Shown here: positions 17,369-26,216 of the stretch, one piece after another | Position numbering within the stretch: the stretch's first letter is position 1 | Layout of the letters: each line of letters starts with the position of its first letter | From: Methylotenera sp. | GTDB lineage: Bacteria; Pseudomonadota; Gammaproteobacteria; Burkholderiales; Methylophilaceae | NCBI GenBank assembly: GCA_013141495.1 | Contig: JABFQV010000019.1 | Location: 1-39,817, forward strand | Direction of reading: 5' to 3' | Length of the DNA stretch: 39,817 nucleotides | The notes under the pieces: generated by a model | The model's database searches: none | What the model was told of the DNA's origin: nothing | Seen by the model: the letters and a program-made list of their open reading frames with translations, nothing else | Translations under genes and position numbers: made by a program

Positions 17369-18196
17369 ATGGATTTCATTCTACTGCTTAAGGCTGCCAT
17401 TCTTGGCATTGTTGAAGGTGCAACCGAGTTTTTGCCTATCTCCAGCACGGGTCATCTGATATTGGCAGGTGATTTGCTCAATTTTATGGATCACGAAAAA
17501 CGCAATGTGTTTGACATTGCAATTCAGCTAGGCGCTATTTTGGCAGTCGTGTGGGAATACCGCACGCGCTTTGTCAGCACGTTTGCAGGCATCGGGCGCG
17601 ACCCCGTTGCCAACCGCCTCATCATCAATCTGGCTATTGCTTTTCTGCCGTTGGCAATTTTAGGGTTAACGTTTGGCGACAAAATAAAAGCTTACTTATT
17701 CAAGCCGGTTCCTGTCGCCACCGCATTTATTGTTGGTGCGTTTATTATTTTATGGGCTGAAAAACGTAACCATACCGTCACCATCGAAACGGTGGATGAT
17801 ATTCGCCCCATCGATGCGCTAAAGCTCGGCTTTGCGCAGGCGGTAGCCCTGATTCCAGGCATGTCGCGTTCGGGCTCTACCATTATCGGTGGTTTGTTTT
17901 TTGGCTTGTCTCGCAAGGCAGCGGCCGAATTTTCGTTCTTTTTAGCAGTGCCTACCCTAGGGATTGCTTCTATTTACTCCATGTATAAAGATCGTGCCTT
18001 ATTGAGCATAGATGATATCGGCATCTGGGTTACGGGTTTTATATTTGCTTTTATTAGCGCTATGATTGCAGTGCGTGCGCTTATTCGCTATGTTAGCCAT
18101 CACGACTTTACGATTTTCGCCTGGTATCGGATTGCCTTTGGTGTCATTGTATTGATCACGGCTTATACTGGATTGGTCAACTGGACTGTGCATTAA
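17369..18196 (+). CDS. uppP: Undecaprenyl-diphosphatase UppP (BacA)
   Basis: The 275-residue integral membrane protein carries both family signatures, [17 protein letters not shown] (residues 17-33) and [20 protein letters not shown] (about 168-187), which together form the active site. About eight hydrophobic segments are seen. It dephosphorylates undecaprenyl diphosphate to recycle the lipid carrier for peptidoglycan and other envelope polymers; overproduction gives bacitracin resistance in other bacteria. Start ATG 17369 lies 5 nt after the yidB-like gene stop. Confidence 0.97.
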   Translation: MDFILLLKAAILGIVEGATEFLPISSTGHLILAGDLLNFMDHEKRNVFDIAIQLGAILAVVWEYRTRFVSTFAGIGRDPVANRLIINLAIAFLPLAILGLTFGDKIKAYLFKPVPVATAFIVGAFIILWAEKRNHTVTIETVDDIRPIDALKLGFAQAVALIPGMSRSGSTIIGGLFFGLSRKAAAEFSFFLAVPTLGIASIYSMYKDRALLSIDDIGIWVTGFIFAFISAMIAVRALIRYVSHHDFTIFAWYRIAFGVIVLITAYTGLVNWTVH

Positions 18197-18253
18197 ATAA
18201 AGCGTTTGCAATGCTGACTAGGAAATCAACGAATCGTCAGCAATAAATTTGAG

Positions 18254-20965
18254 ATGGGTGAATCAATGAAAAAATTACTGAAATATGGTTTATTTGGTTT
18301 AGGCGGCATCATTGTATTGTTGCTTTTAGTGGTAGCAATCGTTGCCGCGACCTTTAACCCGAATGATTACAAACCGCTGATTATCAAACTGGTAAAAGAA
18401 AAAAAAGAACGCACCCTCAATATTGAAGGCGATATCAAACTGGCTTTTTGGCCAAAAATTGGTGCAAATTTAGGCAAAGTCTCTATTTCCGAGCATCAAT
18501 CAGACAAAGAGTTCGCGTCCATTCAAAGCGCACAAGTGGCACTGGCCTTATTGCCGCTACTTAAAAAACAGCTTGTAGTAGATACGGTGTACATTGATGG
18601 CGCAAATGCCAACATTATTAAATACAAAGATGGCAGCACTAACTTTGATGATTTACTCAGCAAAGACGATGAAGAATCGCAAGACATTAAATTTGATGTG
18701 GATGGCATTAAGGTCACTAATTCTGCACTGACCTACACGGATGAAGGTTCTGGCGCTAAATACGCACTCTCAAAATTCAACCTATCTTCTGGCCATATCG
18801 CCTTGGCTGAACCAGTTGATTTAGCCACAGACTTTGCGCTTGTTGCCAATCAACCTGAAATTTCCGCTAGCGCTAAGCTCAAAGGTAACTTTTTGGTTGA
18901 CCCTGAGAGCAAGCACTTTGCGGCAAAAGGGCTGGATGCCTTAATTAAAGGTGATTTATTAGGCGGCAAGGATGTAGAAATTACGGTGAATGGTGACGTT
19001 GATGCCAAACCTGAAACGCATGAATTTTTGATTGATCGCTTAAAGCTGGCTGTTTCTGGGCAATTTAATGGCGCTAAGCTCAATTTAGACTTAAATGCAC
19101 CTGAATTAGTCGCACAAAAAGATGAAGTCACTGGCAAAAAAGTAACGGTGAGTTTATCGCAAGATAAAGCCGGCGATACTTTCAAGGCAAACTTAGTGTT
19201 GGCTGACATTAAAGGCTCACCGAAAGCCTTGCAAAGCAGCGGCATTAGCGGCGATATTGCTGGCGTACAAGGCAAGCGCACCATTAACGGTAAGTTTTCT
19301 TCACCCTTTAACGGTAATCTTGAAAGCCTGATTTTCGATTTACCTAAATTCACTGGTAATGTAGATATTAAAGACCCTGCTATTCCTAACGGTAGCGCCA
19401 AAGTGAATTTTGATTTAAGTTTGCACGCTGATGCTAAACAAGAATTAGTAAATAGTAAGTTCATGATGAACGTTGATAACACCAAACTGAATGGTCAGGT
19501 TGCTGTTGCTAACTTTAAAAAACCGAATATTCAGTTTAATTTAAACGCCGATACTTTGGATTTAAACAAACTACTAGGCGCTAGCACTAAGAAAGCTGAA
19601 CCTAAAAAAACCGACCCTGCAAGCCAAAAACCTGCCGATCTATCTGCATTAGCAAATCTGTTACTAGATGGCAAAATCAATATTGGCAATATTATTTATG
19701 AAAAATATCGGTTATCCGGCCTAAATGTAAATATTAAAGCCGATGGTGAAAAGCTGGCTTTATCAGGACTAAATGTTAAGTTTGATGACAGCCAAATTAA
19801 AGGTGGTTTAGGTATCAGCCACTTTAGCAAGCCGCTCTATACCTTTGATCTTGATATAGACCAGCTTAATCTTGATAAATACATCATTGCAAGTGATAAA
19901 CCAACAGAAACCAAAGCAAACACTGGCGATGCTCCGATTGACTTAAGCGCACTTAAAGCACTAAATGCAAACGGCTCTATCCGTATTGGCAACTTAAGAT
20001 ACGGTAAAACTAAAGCCTCAAACGTACGTGTTGATCTAAAAGCCGCCAATGGCATTGCGACAATTGCGCCCTTGTCTGCCAATTTGTATCAAGGCAGCAT
20101 GAACGGCTCTCTCAGCGTTGATGCCCGTAGCACGCCTAGCATTGCGTTTAAACAAGATATGAAAGGCATCGCCATTGGTCCTTTATTGGTGGATGCCATT
20201 AACAACGACATGTTAGATGGCAAAGGCACACTTAATGTAGATGTGACAGCCTCTGGTAATACCGTTGGCGCAATGAAAAAAGCGCTTAACGGTAAATCTT
20301 CATTACAGCTTGCAGATGGCGCAATCAAAGGCATCGATATCGCTGGCACTATTCGCAATGCGAAATCTAAGCTCAACATTCTAAAAGGCCAAAGCAGTAT
20401 TGGCGCTGATCAAACACAAAAAACCGACTTCAGTGAGCTATCAGCATCCTTTGATATTAAAAATGGCGTCGCACACAATGAAGACCTCGCCATGAAAGCC
20501 CCTATTTTACGCTTAGCTAAAGGTGATAGCCGCGGCGATGTCGATATCGCCAATGAAACTATTAATTACTTGGCCAAGCCAACCATTGTTAAATCAATCA
20601 AAGGTCAAGGCGGTGCTGATTTAGATGCACTTGCAGGCGTTTCAATTCCAGTAAAAGTAACTGGTACCTTCTCAGCCCCTAAATATGGCGTTGACTTTGC
20701 CTCTCTTGGCACTGCGATTGCAAAATCTAACCTACTAGACAAAGTAGGTGGTGATAAAGCAGGCGCGGTTAAAAGCTTAATCGGTGACGGAGATAAAGTA
20801 GATGCGCTAAAAGGTTTGTTAGGTAAGCGTAAACCAACAGAAACTGCGCCAGCTACCGGCGACGCGGCTAAAACAGACAGTGCAACAACCGAGCAGCCAA
20901 AAACTGCTGAAGAACTCGCAAAAGAAAAAACTGAGCAGAAACTCAAAAAGCTTCTTAACTTCTAA
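18254..20965 (+). CDS. AsmA family protein
   Basis: The 903-residue protein has a single N-terminal membrane anchor (LLKYGLFGLGGIIVLLLLVVAIVAATF), the AsmA N-terminal domain starting FNPNDYKPLIIKLVKEKKERTLNIEGDIKLAFWPKIG in pieces, repeated beta-strand blocks (GSIRIGNLRYGKTKASNV; GKINIGNIIYEKYRLSGLNV) and a C-terminal AsmA_2 region (GSMNGSLSVDARSTPSIAFKQ). The tail is rich in Ala, Thr, Lys and Glu. AsmA-like proteins span the periplasm as lipid-conducting bridges affecting outer-membrane composition. A second ATG at 18266 (MKKLLKYG) is an equally good start. The gene follows uppP by 57 nt and lies in the same direction. Confidence 0.93.
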   Translation: MGESMKKLLKYGLFGLGGIIVLLLLVVAIVAATFNPNDYKPLIIKLVKEKKERTLNIEGDIKLAFWPKIGANLGKVSISEHQSDKEFASIQSAQVALALLPLLKKQLVVDTVYIDGANANIIKYKDGSTNFDDLLSKDDEESQDIKFDVDGIKVTNSALTYTDEGSGAKYALSKFNLSSGHIALAEPVDLATDFALVANQPEISASAKLKGNFLVDPESKHFAAKGLDALIKGDLLGGKDVEITVNGDVDAKPETHEFLIDRLKLAVSGQFNGAKLNLDLNAPELVAQKDEVTGKKVTVSLSQDKAGDTFKANLVLADIKGSPKALQSSGISGDIAGVQGKRTINGKFSSPFNGNLESLIFDLPKFTGNVDIKDPAIPNGSAKVNFDLSLHADAKQELVNSKFMMNVDNTKLNGQVAVANFKKPNIQFNLNADTLDLNKLLGASTKKAEPKKTDPASQKPADLSALANLLLDGKINIGNIIYEKYRLSGLNVNIKADGEKLALSGLNVKFDDSQIKGGLGISHFSKPLYTFDLDIDQLNLDKYIIASDKPTETKANTGDAPIDLSALKALNANGSIRIGNLRYGKTKASNVRVDLKAANGIATIAPLSANLYQGSMNGSLSVDARSTPSIAFKQDMKGIAIGPLLVDAINNDMLDGKGTLNVDVTASGNTVGAMKKALNGKSSLQLADGAIKGIDIAGTIRNAKSKLNILKGQSSIGADQTQKTDFSELSASFDIKNGVAHNEDLAMKAPILRLAKGDSRGDVDIANETINYLAKPTIVKSIKGQGGADLDALAGVSIPVKVTGTFSAPKYGVDFASLGTAIAKSNLLDKVGGDKAGAVKSLIGDGDKVDALKGLLGKRKPTETAPATGDAAKTDSATTEQPKTAEELAKEKTEQKLKKLLNF

Positions 20966-21028
20966 TTAGTCATAGTAAATCAACGATTTAGCAATCTCCA
21001 TACGCAACTATCCCAGAACCTATTATGC

Positions 21029-22069
21029 ATGACTGACTTTGCCAGCCGCCTCATTACTTGGCAAAAAATACATGGGCGCCACGATCTGCCTTGGCAAAAG
21101 ACCACAGACCCTTATGCGATTTGGGTGTCTGAAATCATGCTACAGCAAACTCAGGTATCAGCTGTTGTTGCTTATTACAGCAAGTTCATGATGCGGTTTC
21201 CAACCATATCTACGCTAGCTATTGCCACGCAAGATGAAGTATTGCAGCACTGGAGCGGTTTAGGTTATTACTCAAGGGCGCGTAATTTACACCATGCAGC
21301 ACAAACCATTATGCATGAGCATAATGGTGAGTTTCCACAAGACTTTGTAGCCATTCAAACGTTGCCGGGTATCGGCCGCTCAACGGCAGCGGCGATTGCT
21401 TCATTTGCATTCAATCAAGTGCAAACCATCCTAGATGGCAATGTAAAACGTGTGCTGACAAGGTATTTTGCGATTGCAGGCTGGCCTGGCACGCTTAAAA
21501 TTGAAAAGCAATTATGGACACTTGCGGAAAGTTTATTGCCTAAAACAGAGATGGTGGCATATACACAAGGTCTGATGGATTTAGGCGCTACATTGTGTAC
21601 CAGAAGCAAACCCAAATGTGGCTCCTGCCCATTGAATAACAATTGTGAGGCTTACAAACAAAATCTAGTTAGCACACTGCCTACGCCCAAACCACGTAAA
21701 GCCATCCCCGAAAAACAAATTACCATGTTGATCTTGATGCATGGCAATGAAGTATTGCTTGAGAAACGCCCACCCACTGGGGTTTGGGGCGGATTATGGA
21801 GCTTTCCTGAAACTGAAGCCACTGATAACTTTGCAGCGATCTCACATGACAAATTTGGCATTAGCGTGCAGATTGACCAGCCGTTACCTATATTAAGCCA
21901 TGCCTTTACACACTTTAAGCTTCACATCCTGCCGCAGCCATTAAAGGTCATCAAACGGCTAACTCAGGCCAGAGAGCCCAGTCAGGTATGGCTAAGTTTA
22001 GAAGATGCGATTGGCGCAGCTATTCCTACGCCTGTACGCAGAATATTACAGACTTTAATGCAACGTTGA
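21029..22069 (+). CDS. mutY: A/G-specific adenine DNA glycosylase MutY
   Basis: The 346-residue enzyme removes adenine mispaired with 8-oxoguanine. It shows the N-terminal DLPWQKTTDPYAIWVSEIMLQQTQV with the catalytic Glu, the helix-hairpin-helix LPGIGRSTAAAIASFAF, and the catalytic Asp in ILDGNVKRVLTR. The 4Fe-4S cluster motif is C-x6-C-x2-C-x5-C (CTRSKPKCGSCPLNNNC). The C-terminal NUDIX-like 8-oxoG recognition domain has GVWGGLWSFPE and LSHAFTHFKLHI. All key residues are present. It is 63 nt downstream of the AsmA gene. Confidence 0.97.
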   Translation: MTDFASRLITWQKIHGRHDLPWQKTTDPYAIWVSEIMLQQTQVSAVVAYYSKFMMRFPTISTLAIATQDEVLQHWSGLGYYSRARNLHHAAQTIMHEHNGEFPQDFVAIQTLPGIGRSTAAAIASFAFNQVQTILDGNVKRVLTRYFAIAGWPGTLKIEKQLWTLAESLLPKTEMVAYTQGLMDLGATLCTRSKPKCGSCPLNNNCEAYKQNLVSTLPTPKPRKAIPEKQITMLILMHGNEVLLEKRPPTGVWGGLWSFPETEATDNFAAISHDKFGISVQIDQPLPILSHAFTHFKLHILPQPLKVIKRLTQAREPSQVWLSLEDAIGAAIPTPVRRILQTLMQR

Positions 22070-22270
22070 TGCTTAAATCTGAATTTTCGCTACGTAAATT
22101 TACGTTTTGACCTAGCTTAAAAAAGCTCAAAAAAAGCAGTAATTACCTTGCCGAAAAAAGCTGTGAGGCGTAGCATGAATACATCGCTGGTGAAGTTCGC
22201 ACATGGACTTAAGTGCTTAAGTAATGGCCACACTGCTTATTTTTATTAACAATACCAAGGAGAATCTGTA

Positions 22271-22597
22271 ATGAGTATCAATAATTTACCTGCTGGATCA
22301 GATGTCACCAAGGCGCAATTGATCTCTGACTTTAAAGTTGTAATCAGCGATGCAGAAGCCCTAATCAAAGCCACTGCAAGCCAAGGTGGAGAAGCTCTTG
22401 CCTCTCTTCGCACAAAGACAGAAGAGTCGCTTGCGGTAGCAAAAGAAAAAATGGCAGATGCACAGGAAGCACTCATAGAAAAATCTAAGGTTGCAGCTCA
22501 GGCTACAGACGACTATGTCCATGAAAACCCATGGCGTGCCGTTGGTGTTGCTGCTGGCGTTGGTCTGATTATCGGTTTGCTTATTGGTAGGCGCTAA
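22271..22597 (+). CDS. DUF883 (ElaB/YqjD) family inner-membrane ribosome-associated protein
   Basis: The 108-residue protein is an amphipathic helix throughout (KAQLISDFKVVISDAEALIKATA...EKMADAQEALIEKSK), followed by YVHENPWRAVGVAAGVGLIIGLLIGRR, the C-terminal tail anchor typical of YqjD and ElaB, which in E. coli bind ribosomes at the inner membrane in stationary phase. AAGGAG lies 7 nt before the ATG. It is the first of three genes matching the yqjD-yqjE-yqjK order. Confidence 0.93.
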   Translation: MSINNLPAGSDVTKAQLISDFKVVISDAEALIKATASQGGEALASLRTKTEESLAVAKEKMADAQEALIEKSKVAAQATDDYVHENPWRAVGVAAGVGLIIGLLIGRR

Positions 22598-22603
22598 ATT
22601 TCG

Positions 22604-22996
22604 ATGTCTGCAGAAAATTACACTACAGGTGAGGGATTGTTTCAGTCTCTCAAAAACCTGACAGCAACGCTTGTTGCCATCGTGCATACTCGCCTTGAGC
22701 TGATTAGCACAGACTTAGAAGAAGGGCGCGAACGGCTAATTTCACTATTGGTGATGGCTTTTGTGTCACTTTTCTGCCTGTGCTTTGGTATCGTGTTACT
22801 CGCCATTTTACTGGTCGTCGTGTTTTGGGATACCCACCGCCTATTGGTACTAAGCTCGCTGACAGCTGTTTTCTTTGTCGCGGGTTTATCGCTGTGCGTC
22901 CTTGCGATACGCGCTTTAAAAGCCATGCCTAGAATGTTTGCCGCCAGTTTGGCTGAGTTATCAAAAGATCACCAGCAGCTTGATGCAGACAATTAA
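22604..22996 (+). CDS. YqjE / phage-holin-family-like membrane protein
   Basis: The 130-residue protein has a short cytoplasmic helix (SLKNLTATLVAIVHTRLELISTDLEEGRERLISLL) and two membrane helices (MAFVSLFCLCFGIVLLAILLVVVFW and LVLSSLTAVFFVAGLSLCVLAI). This is the YqjE arrangement; automatic pipelines often label it 'phage holin family', but the chromosomal yqjDEK context argues against phage lysis. It starts 6 nt after the DUF883 gene. Confidence 0.88.
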   Translation: MSAENYTTGEGLFQSLKNLTATLVAIVHTRLELISTDLEEGRERLISLLVMAFVSLFCLCFGIVLLAILLVVVFWDTHRLLVLSSLTAVFFVAGLSLCVLAIRALKAMPRMFAASLAELSKDHQQLDADN

Positions 22997-23014
22997 AGCA
23001 AGCCGGAGGAATCA

Positions 23015-23317
23015 GTGCATCACAAATTAACCACATTAGCTGAGCGTCGCCAAAAACTGATTCTCAAAGCCGCGTCGCAACGCCTTGTGTTGGCGCAAAG
23101 TATGATGCCATTACGCCAACCGCTCATCGTTGCAGACCGCGGTTTACAAGTGGCGCGTTATTTTAAACAGCACCCTATTTTAATGTTGAGTGTTACCACT
23201 TTGTCAGCAGGCTTAATGCGCAGGTTACACATCGCCCGCTTTAGCGCATTGCTAAAAACAGGCTGGTCTGTATTTCAATTAGTGCGCAGTGTGCGCCAGT
23301 CCTTAGCTAAAGATTAA
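23015..23317 (+). CDS. YqjK-like protein
   Basis: The 100-residue protein begins at GTG 23015 behind a strong GGAGG. It has a basic helical N-terminus (HKLTTLAERRQKLILKAASQR) like YqjK and a moderately hydrophobic region (QHPILMLSVTTLSAGLMRRL). It completes the three-gene group after DUF883 and YqjE genes and is followed by a strong terminator. Its function is unknown; similarity to YqjK is weak and supported mainly by position. Confidence 0.75.
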   Translation: MHHKLTTLAERRQKLILKAASQRLVLAQSMMPLRQPLIVADRGLQVARYFKQHPILMLSVTTLSAGLMRRLHIARFSALLKTGWSVFQLVRSVRQSLAKD

Positions 23318-23378
23318 CAGTTTATAGCCAGCTGTTTTACAATTAACATCCTCAAATACCACCTAAACACTCACCAAT

Positions 23379-23408
23379 AAAAAAGCGGCCGTATAAGCCG
23401 CTTTTTTA
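23379..23408. terminator. Rho-independent terminator after the yqjDEK-like genes
   Basis: AAAAAAGCGGC and GCCGCTTTTTT form a stem with a loop of about seven bases, with A- and T-runs on both sides, so it may work in both directions. Confidence 0.85.
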
Positions 23409-23431
23409 TTCTCTAAACTGCAAATACTACA

Positions 23432-23552
23432 AAAATCAATTTTATGGGATGCAGAGCTAGGCGCACGGAACGCAGAAACCGGAATGTACTTGAAGTACAT
23501 GAGGATTTCGAGTACCGCGCAACGAAGCTATGCGCCCATTAAATTGATTTTA
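23432..23552. repeat. ERIC-like 121-bp palindromic repeat
   Basis: The ends AAAATCAATTTTATGGG and CCCATTAAATTGATTTTA are near-perfect inverted copies. The centre has ATGTACTT-G-AAGTACAT, and the flanks include GGCGCACGGAACG and CGCGCAACGAAG. This 'GTACATGAGGATTTCGAGTACCGCG' type of element recurs between genes in many proteobacteria. Its right end reaches the stop codon of the convergently facing Fae homologue, so that mRNA carries the hairpin as its 3' untranslated region. Confidence 0.8.
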
Positions 23553-24101
23553 CTTCTGATCCCAAGAATCTTCCCACATACAGTGTTTAATCTTATGGCG
23601 GTTTGCAATCAATTGATCAATCGTTGGCTCATCGTTCAATGCACGTTTAATCGCCAATTTAGTTGCATCGTAGTTATTTTTGTACATATCAGCCTTGTCT
23701 AACTTGCCTTCTTTTTCTAACGCAATACAACCTGGGTCAATCCACACCAAGCTGATGATGCATAGATCATTTACGCTATCTTTAGGGATAATGCCTTCAA
23801 TCACACAGTCTAAAATCGCATCAGCCGTAGCTGCTTGTACCACGCCGCCAAACAAACTTACATCGGTGCTACCTTTTAGCGTCACTTTTGGCACTGTCAT
23901 ACAAACTGGGCGCACCATTTGGTTGATATCACGCACGGCAAACATGGCAGTATGGCCTTTGCTTTGTGCCATCAAGTTGGCGAATGCAGCGCCTACTGGA
24001 CCATCAACTGAACCGATTAAAATTTCCGGCATAGCAGCGGTAACGTCTTTACCTTCTGTATATACCGTTGCTTCGCCTGCTTTAAAAATGATTTTTGACA
24101 T
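23550..24101 (-). CDS. Formaldehyde-activating enzyme (Fae) homologue lacking the catalytic histidine
   Basis: The 183-residue protein matches the Fae family: LIGSVDGPVGAAFANLMAQS, AVRDINQMVRP, TVPKVTLKG, FGGVVQAATADAILDCVIEGIIPKD and the C-terminal YNNDATKLAIKRAL-type helix (KNNYDATKLAIKRAL). Fae condenses formaldehyde with tetrahydromethanopterin in methylotrophs. In the canonical enzyme the catalytic His stands in VAHIDLIIG; here the aligned stretch reads AAMPEILIG, with Met at that position, so the usual chemistry is doubtful. It may be one of the secondary Fae paralogues of methylotrophs, perhaps a formaldehyde sensor or carrier. AAGGAC precedes the ATG, and a plausible promoter lies upstream. 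No H4MPT-pathway genes are nearby. Confidence 0.85.
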   Translation of the reverse strand: MSKIIFKAGEATVYTEGKDVTAAMPEILIGSVDGPVGAAFANLMAQSKGHTAMFAVRDINQMVRPVCMTVPKVTLKGSTDVSLFGGVVQAATADAILDCVIEGIIPKDSVNDLCIISLVWIDPGCIALEKEGKLDKADMYKNNYDATKLAIKRALNDEPTIDQLIANRHKIKHCMWEDSWDQK

Positions 24102-24165
24102 AAAGAGTCCTTGAAGAATGTTGGGTAAATGAATTTTTTTAATGCTTAAATTCTATTAAGGTGAG

Positions 24166-24194
24166 ATTTTATAGAATAGCCTTGCTTTAAGCAA
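24166..24194 (-). promoter_or_regulatory. Predicted promoter of the Fae homologue
   Basis: On the minus strand TTGCTT (24189-24194) is 17 nt from TAAAAT (24166-24171), giving a leader of about 58 nt before the start codon. The -35 box abuts the end of the GNAT gene. Confidence 0.45.
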
Positions 24195-24195
24195 T

Positions 24196-24624
24196 TTATC
24201 GCACTAATTGCATATCTACATGCAAAATCCCTGCGTCTAAATACGGCACGCTACACACTTCAAACCCTGCTTTTTCATAAAAGTGGATTGCGTGCATCTG
24301 TGCTGAAAGCGTAATCGTTTGCACACCTTGTTGCAGATGTTGCGCAACTGCCACATTAAGCAATGCTGCACCTACGCCTGAGCCTCGGCTGTGCTTGAGT
24401 ACGGCCATCCGCCCGATGCTACCATCACCCAGCAACCTTGCGCAGCCTATGGCTTCACCGACATCATTAAGCGCTAACAAATGCTGCGCTGTTGCATCTA
24501 AGCCATCAAGTTCCAAGTCGATGGGTACTTGTTGCTCTATAATAAACACTTGCTCGCGCACGGCTTTTAATTGCGCAGCATGTGTTTGCCATGTTACCTT
24601 TTGAACATTGAAATCATGTTGCAT
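24196..24624 (-). CDS. GNAT-family N-acetyltransferase
   Basis: The 142-residue protein has the GNAT fold: an N-terminal AVREQVFIIEQQVPIDLELDGLD, as in ElaA/YjcF-like members, the acetyl-CoA loop RGSGVGAALL after strand beta-4 (IGRMAVLKHS), and the C-terminal AIHFYEKAGFEV. Acceptor substrate is unknown. It lies upstream of, and in the same direction as, the Fae homologue, but that gene has its own predicted promoter. Confidence 0.92.
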   Translation of the reverse strand: MQHDFNVQKVTWQTHAAQLKAVREQVFIIEQQVPIDLELDGLDATAQHLLALNDVGEAIGCARLLGDGSIGRMAVLKHSRGSGVGAALLNVAVAQHLQQGVQTITLSAQMHAIHFYEKAGFEVCSVPYLDAGILHVDMQLVR

Positions 24625-24716
24625 GGCTTACCCACTTGCAGGCTATATCAGTAACAGGCATGATGCCTCTTTATCTTTCAAGTTAATTTATCTCATTCTT
24701 TACATTAAGGTTTACT

Positions 24717-25085
24717 ATGCAAAAATATCTAGCAACTGTTGCACGTGTACTGCTTTCACAAATTTTTCTGGTTCAAGTTATCGCGCTTATAATCGGCTTC
24801 ATGAGTCACCCTGAGGCATATCATGATTATCAGGCCGGATTAGGCAGCTTAGGTTTACCGGGAATTTTTGCGCCGTTGATTATTTTAGTCAATTTAGTGG
24901 GTGGGCTAGCATTATTATTAGGCTATAAAACTAAAACAGTTGCCTTGATCATGGCAATTTATGCTGTAATTTTAACGCTTCTGCTTAAATTACCACTTTT
25001 ACAGTATCTAGCGATTGCTGGCGGTTTATTGCTGTTACACGTCAATCCAAATACGCCTTGTAGCCTGGATAATTTAAAGAAATAA
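24717..25085 (+). CDS. DoxX family membrane protein
   Basis: The 122-residue protein has four hydrophobic helices (VARVLLSQIFLVQVIALIIGF; IFAPLIILVNLVGGLALLLGY; TVALIMAIYAVILTLLL; YLAIAGGLLLLHV) and the DoxX pattern of a first-helix Arg and a mid-protein GG. It ends NPNTPCSLDNLKK, a form seen in members of this family. Function is poorly defined; some relatives couple to quinone or thiol redox balance. A strong bidirectional terminator follows. Confidence 0.88.
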   Translation: MQKYLATVARVLLSQIFLVQVIALIIGFMSHPEAYHDYQAGLGSLGLPGIFAPLIILVNLVGGLALLLGYKTKTVALIMAIYAVILTLLLKLPLLQYLAIAGGLLLLHVNPNTPCSLDNLKK

Positions 25086-25120
25086 CGTAAAAAAATCTAT
25101 AAAATCAGTCAACTCAAAAT

Positions 25121-25158
25121 AAAAAAGTGACCAGAAATTTAATTCTGGTCACTTTTTT
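25121..25158. terminator. Bidirectional terminator between doxX-like and metallohydrolase genes
   Basis: AAAAAAGTGACCAGAA and TTCTGGTCACTTTTTT form a 16-bp perfect stem with a six-base loop and T-runs on both strands. It serves the two convergent genes; the metallohydrolase stop codon overlaps its end. Confidence 0.93.
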
Positions 25159-26107
25159 ACTCCCATTCTAATGCCGGGTAAAGCGTATTCACATTGCGCC
25201 TATTGGCAATATCAAATAATTTCCATTTATCGCGTTCACTTGCCGCCGCGGTATCCATGGCTTTTTCCATGCCGTCATTGTTTTTAATGCTCGTGCGAAT
25301 ATCCGCTAACAGCACCTTTAAATAACGTTGCGAATCGGACAGTGCTGCTACCCAATCTTTAGCAAAAGGGCCATGTCCTGGCACCACTTGTTTTGCAGGG
25401 CTGGTTTTTAGTTTTTCAACTGCTGCAATTAAGCCCTTGATATCACCTTCAATGACTGGTGTGCGTTCTATAAACAGCAAATCGCCGGTAAATAACGTAG
25501 CCGTTTTACTGTCTATCAATGACACATCGGTATTGGTGTGCGCTGCTGGGTGCGCCGTCAAGGTAAGTTTTCTATCTCCTAGGTCTAGCTCCAGTGTGGT
25601 TTTAACACTCAACGTAGGCTTAATCAGCTCACTGCCTTTGGCATCCTCACCCAATAATTTTTCATTCAGTTTCGTATATTGCTCACGACGAAACTCCATT
25701 GCATTGGCTAATTTTTCATGCCCGATAAACTCAGGTTTTGCTTCATTTGAGTGACTTGGCAAAAATGCAGCATTGCCATAGATATGGTCAGGATGCACAT
25801 GCGTGTTGATCACATACAATACGGGTAACGGTGTCACCTTGCGGATGGCCTCGCGTAATTGCAACCCCACCTTCAGGCTACCACCGGTATCGATCACCGC
25901 AACACCACGACTGCCTACCACAAAGCTAATGTTACAAATATCACCTTGATAACCCGTATCAATATCCAAGTGTGCGCCATGGTGTACATAAATACCGTCA
26001 GCAACATTTTCTACGTCAAAGTTATCGGCATGTATTTCTGTATGCACTTGGGCATGAGAGCAGCCCATAAAAACCAGCGTACTCATGATTATCATTAGAA
26101 TTCGCAT
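25157..26107 (-). CDS. Metallo-beta-lactamase-fold hydrolase, quinoprotein-relay type, secreted
   Basis: The 316-residue protein begins with a short signal sequence and a possible lipobox (LVFMGCSHA), so it is probably periplasmic or a lipoprotein. Zinc motifs are present: NTHVHPDHIYGNAAF, the third-ligand His in HTNTD, GDLLF and the closing VPGHG. The C-terminal alpha region (about 220-316) is that of the 'quinoprotein relay system zinc metallohydrolase' group, found with PQQ enzymes and c-type cytochromes in methylotrophs. The exact substrate is unknown. It is divergent from the cytochrome b561 gene with a 109-nt gap between starts, and the two may share regulation. Confidence 0.85.
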   Translation of the reverse strand: MRILMIIMSTLVFMGCSHAQVHTEIHADNFDVENVADGIYVHHGAHLDIDTGYQGDICNISFVVGSRGVAVIDTGGSLKVGLQLREAIRKVTPLPVLYVINTHVHPDHIYGNAAFLPSHSNEAKPEFIGHEKLANAMEFRREQYTKLNEKLLGEDAKGSELIKPTLSVKTTLELDLGDRKLTLTAHPAAHTNTDVSLIDSKTATLFTGDLLFIERTPVIEGDIKGLIAAVEKLKTSPAKQVVPGHGPFAKDWVAALSDSQRYLKVLLADIRTSIKNNDGMEKAMDTAAASERDKWKLFDIANRRNVNTLYPALEWE

Positions 26108-26216
26108 GAATTATTCCTTATGTAAGTGTTACCGATTAGAATGATGCGCTTTTATGCAATTATTGGTTGTGATCATTGTCACATACCATAACATTTACTT
26201 CCTTCAGGATATTACT

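Noticed and set aside
22092-22105. Palindrome ACGTAAATTTACGT upstream of the DUF883 gene
   Set aside because: It is short, AT-rich and closer to the mutY end than to the next start, so a regulatory role could not be supported. The rest of this 200-base gap showed nothing else.
22604-22996. Phage holin/lysis module
   Set aside because: The two-helix protein sits between DUF883 and YqjK-like genes, which matches the chromosomal yqjDEK cluster, and no phage genes are nearby.
25157-26107. Beta-lactamase conferring antibiotic resistance
   Set aside because: The fold has the zinc motif, but the C-terminal region and methylotroph context fit the quinoprotein-relay metallohydrolases better.
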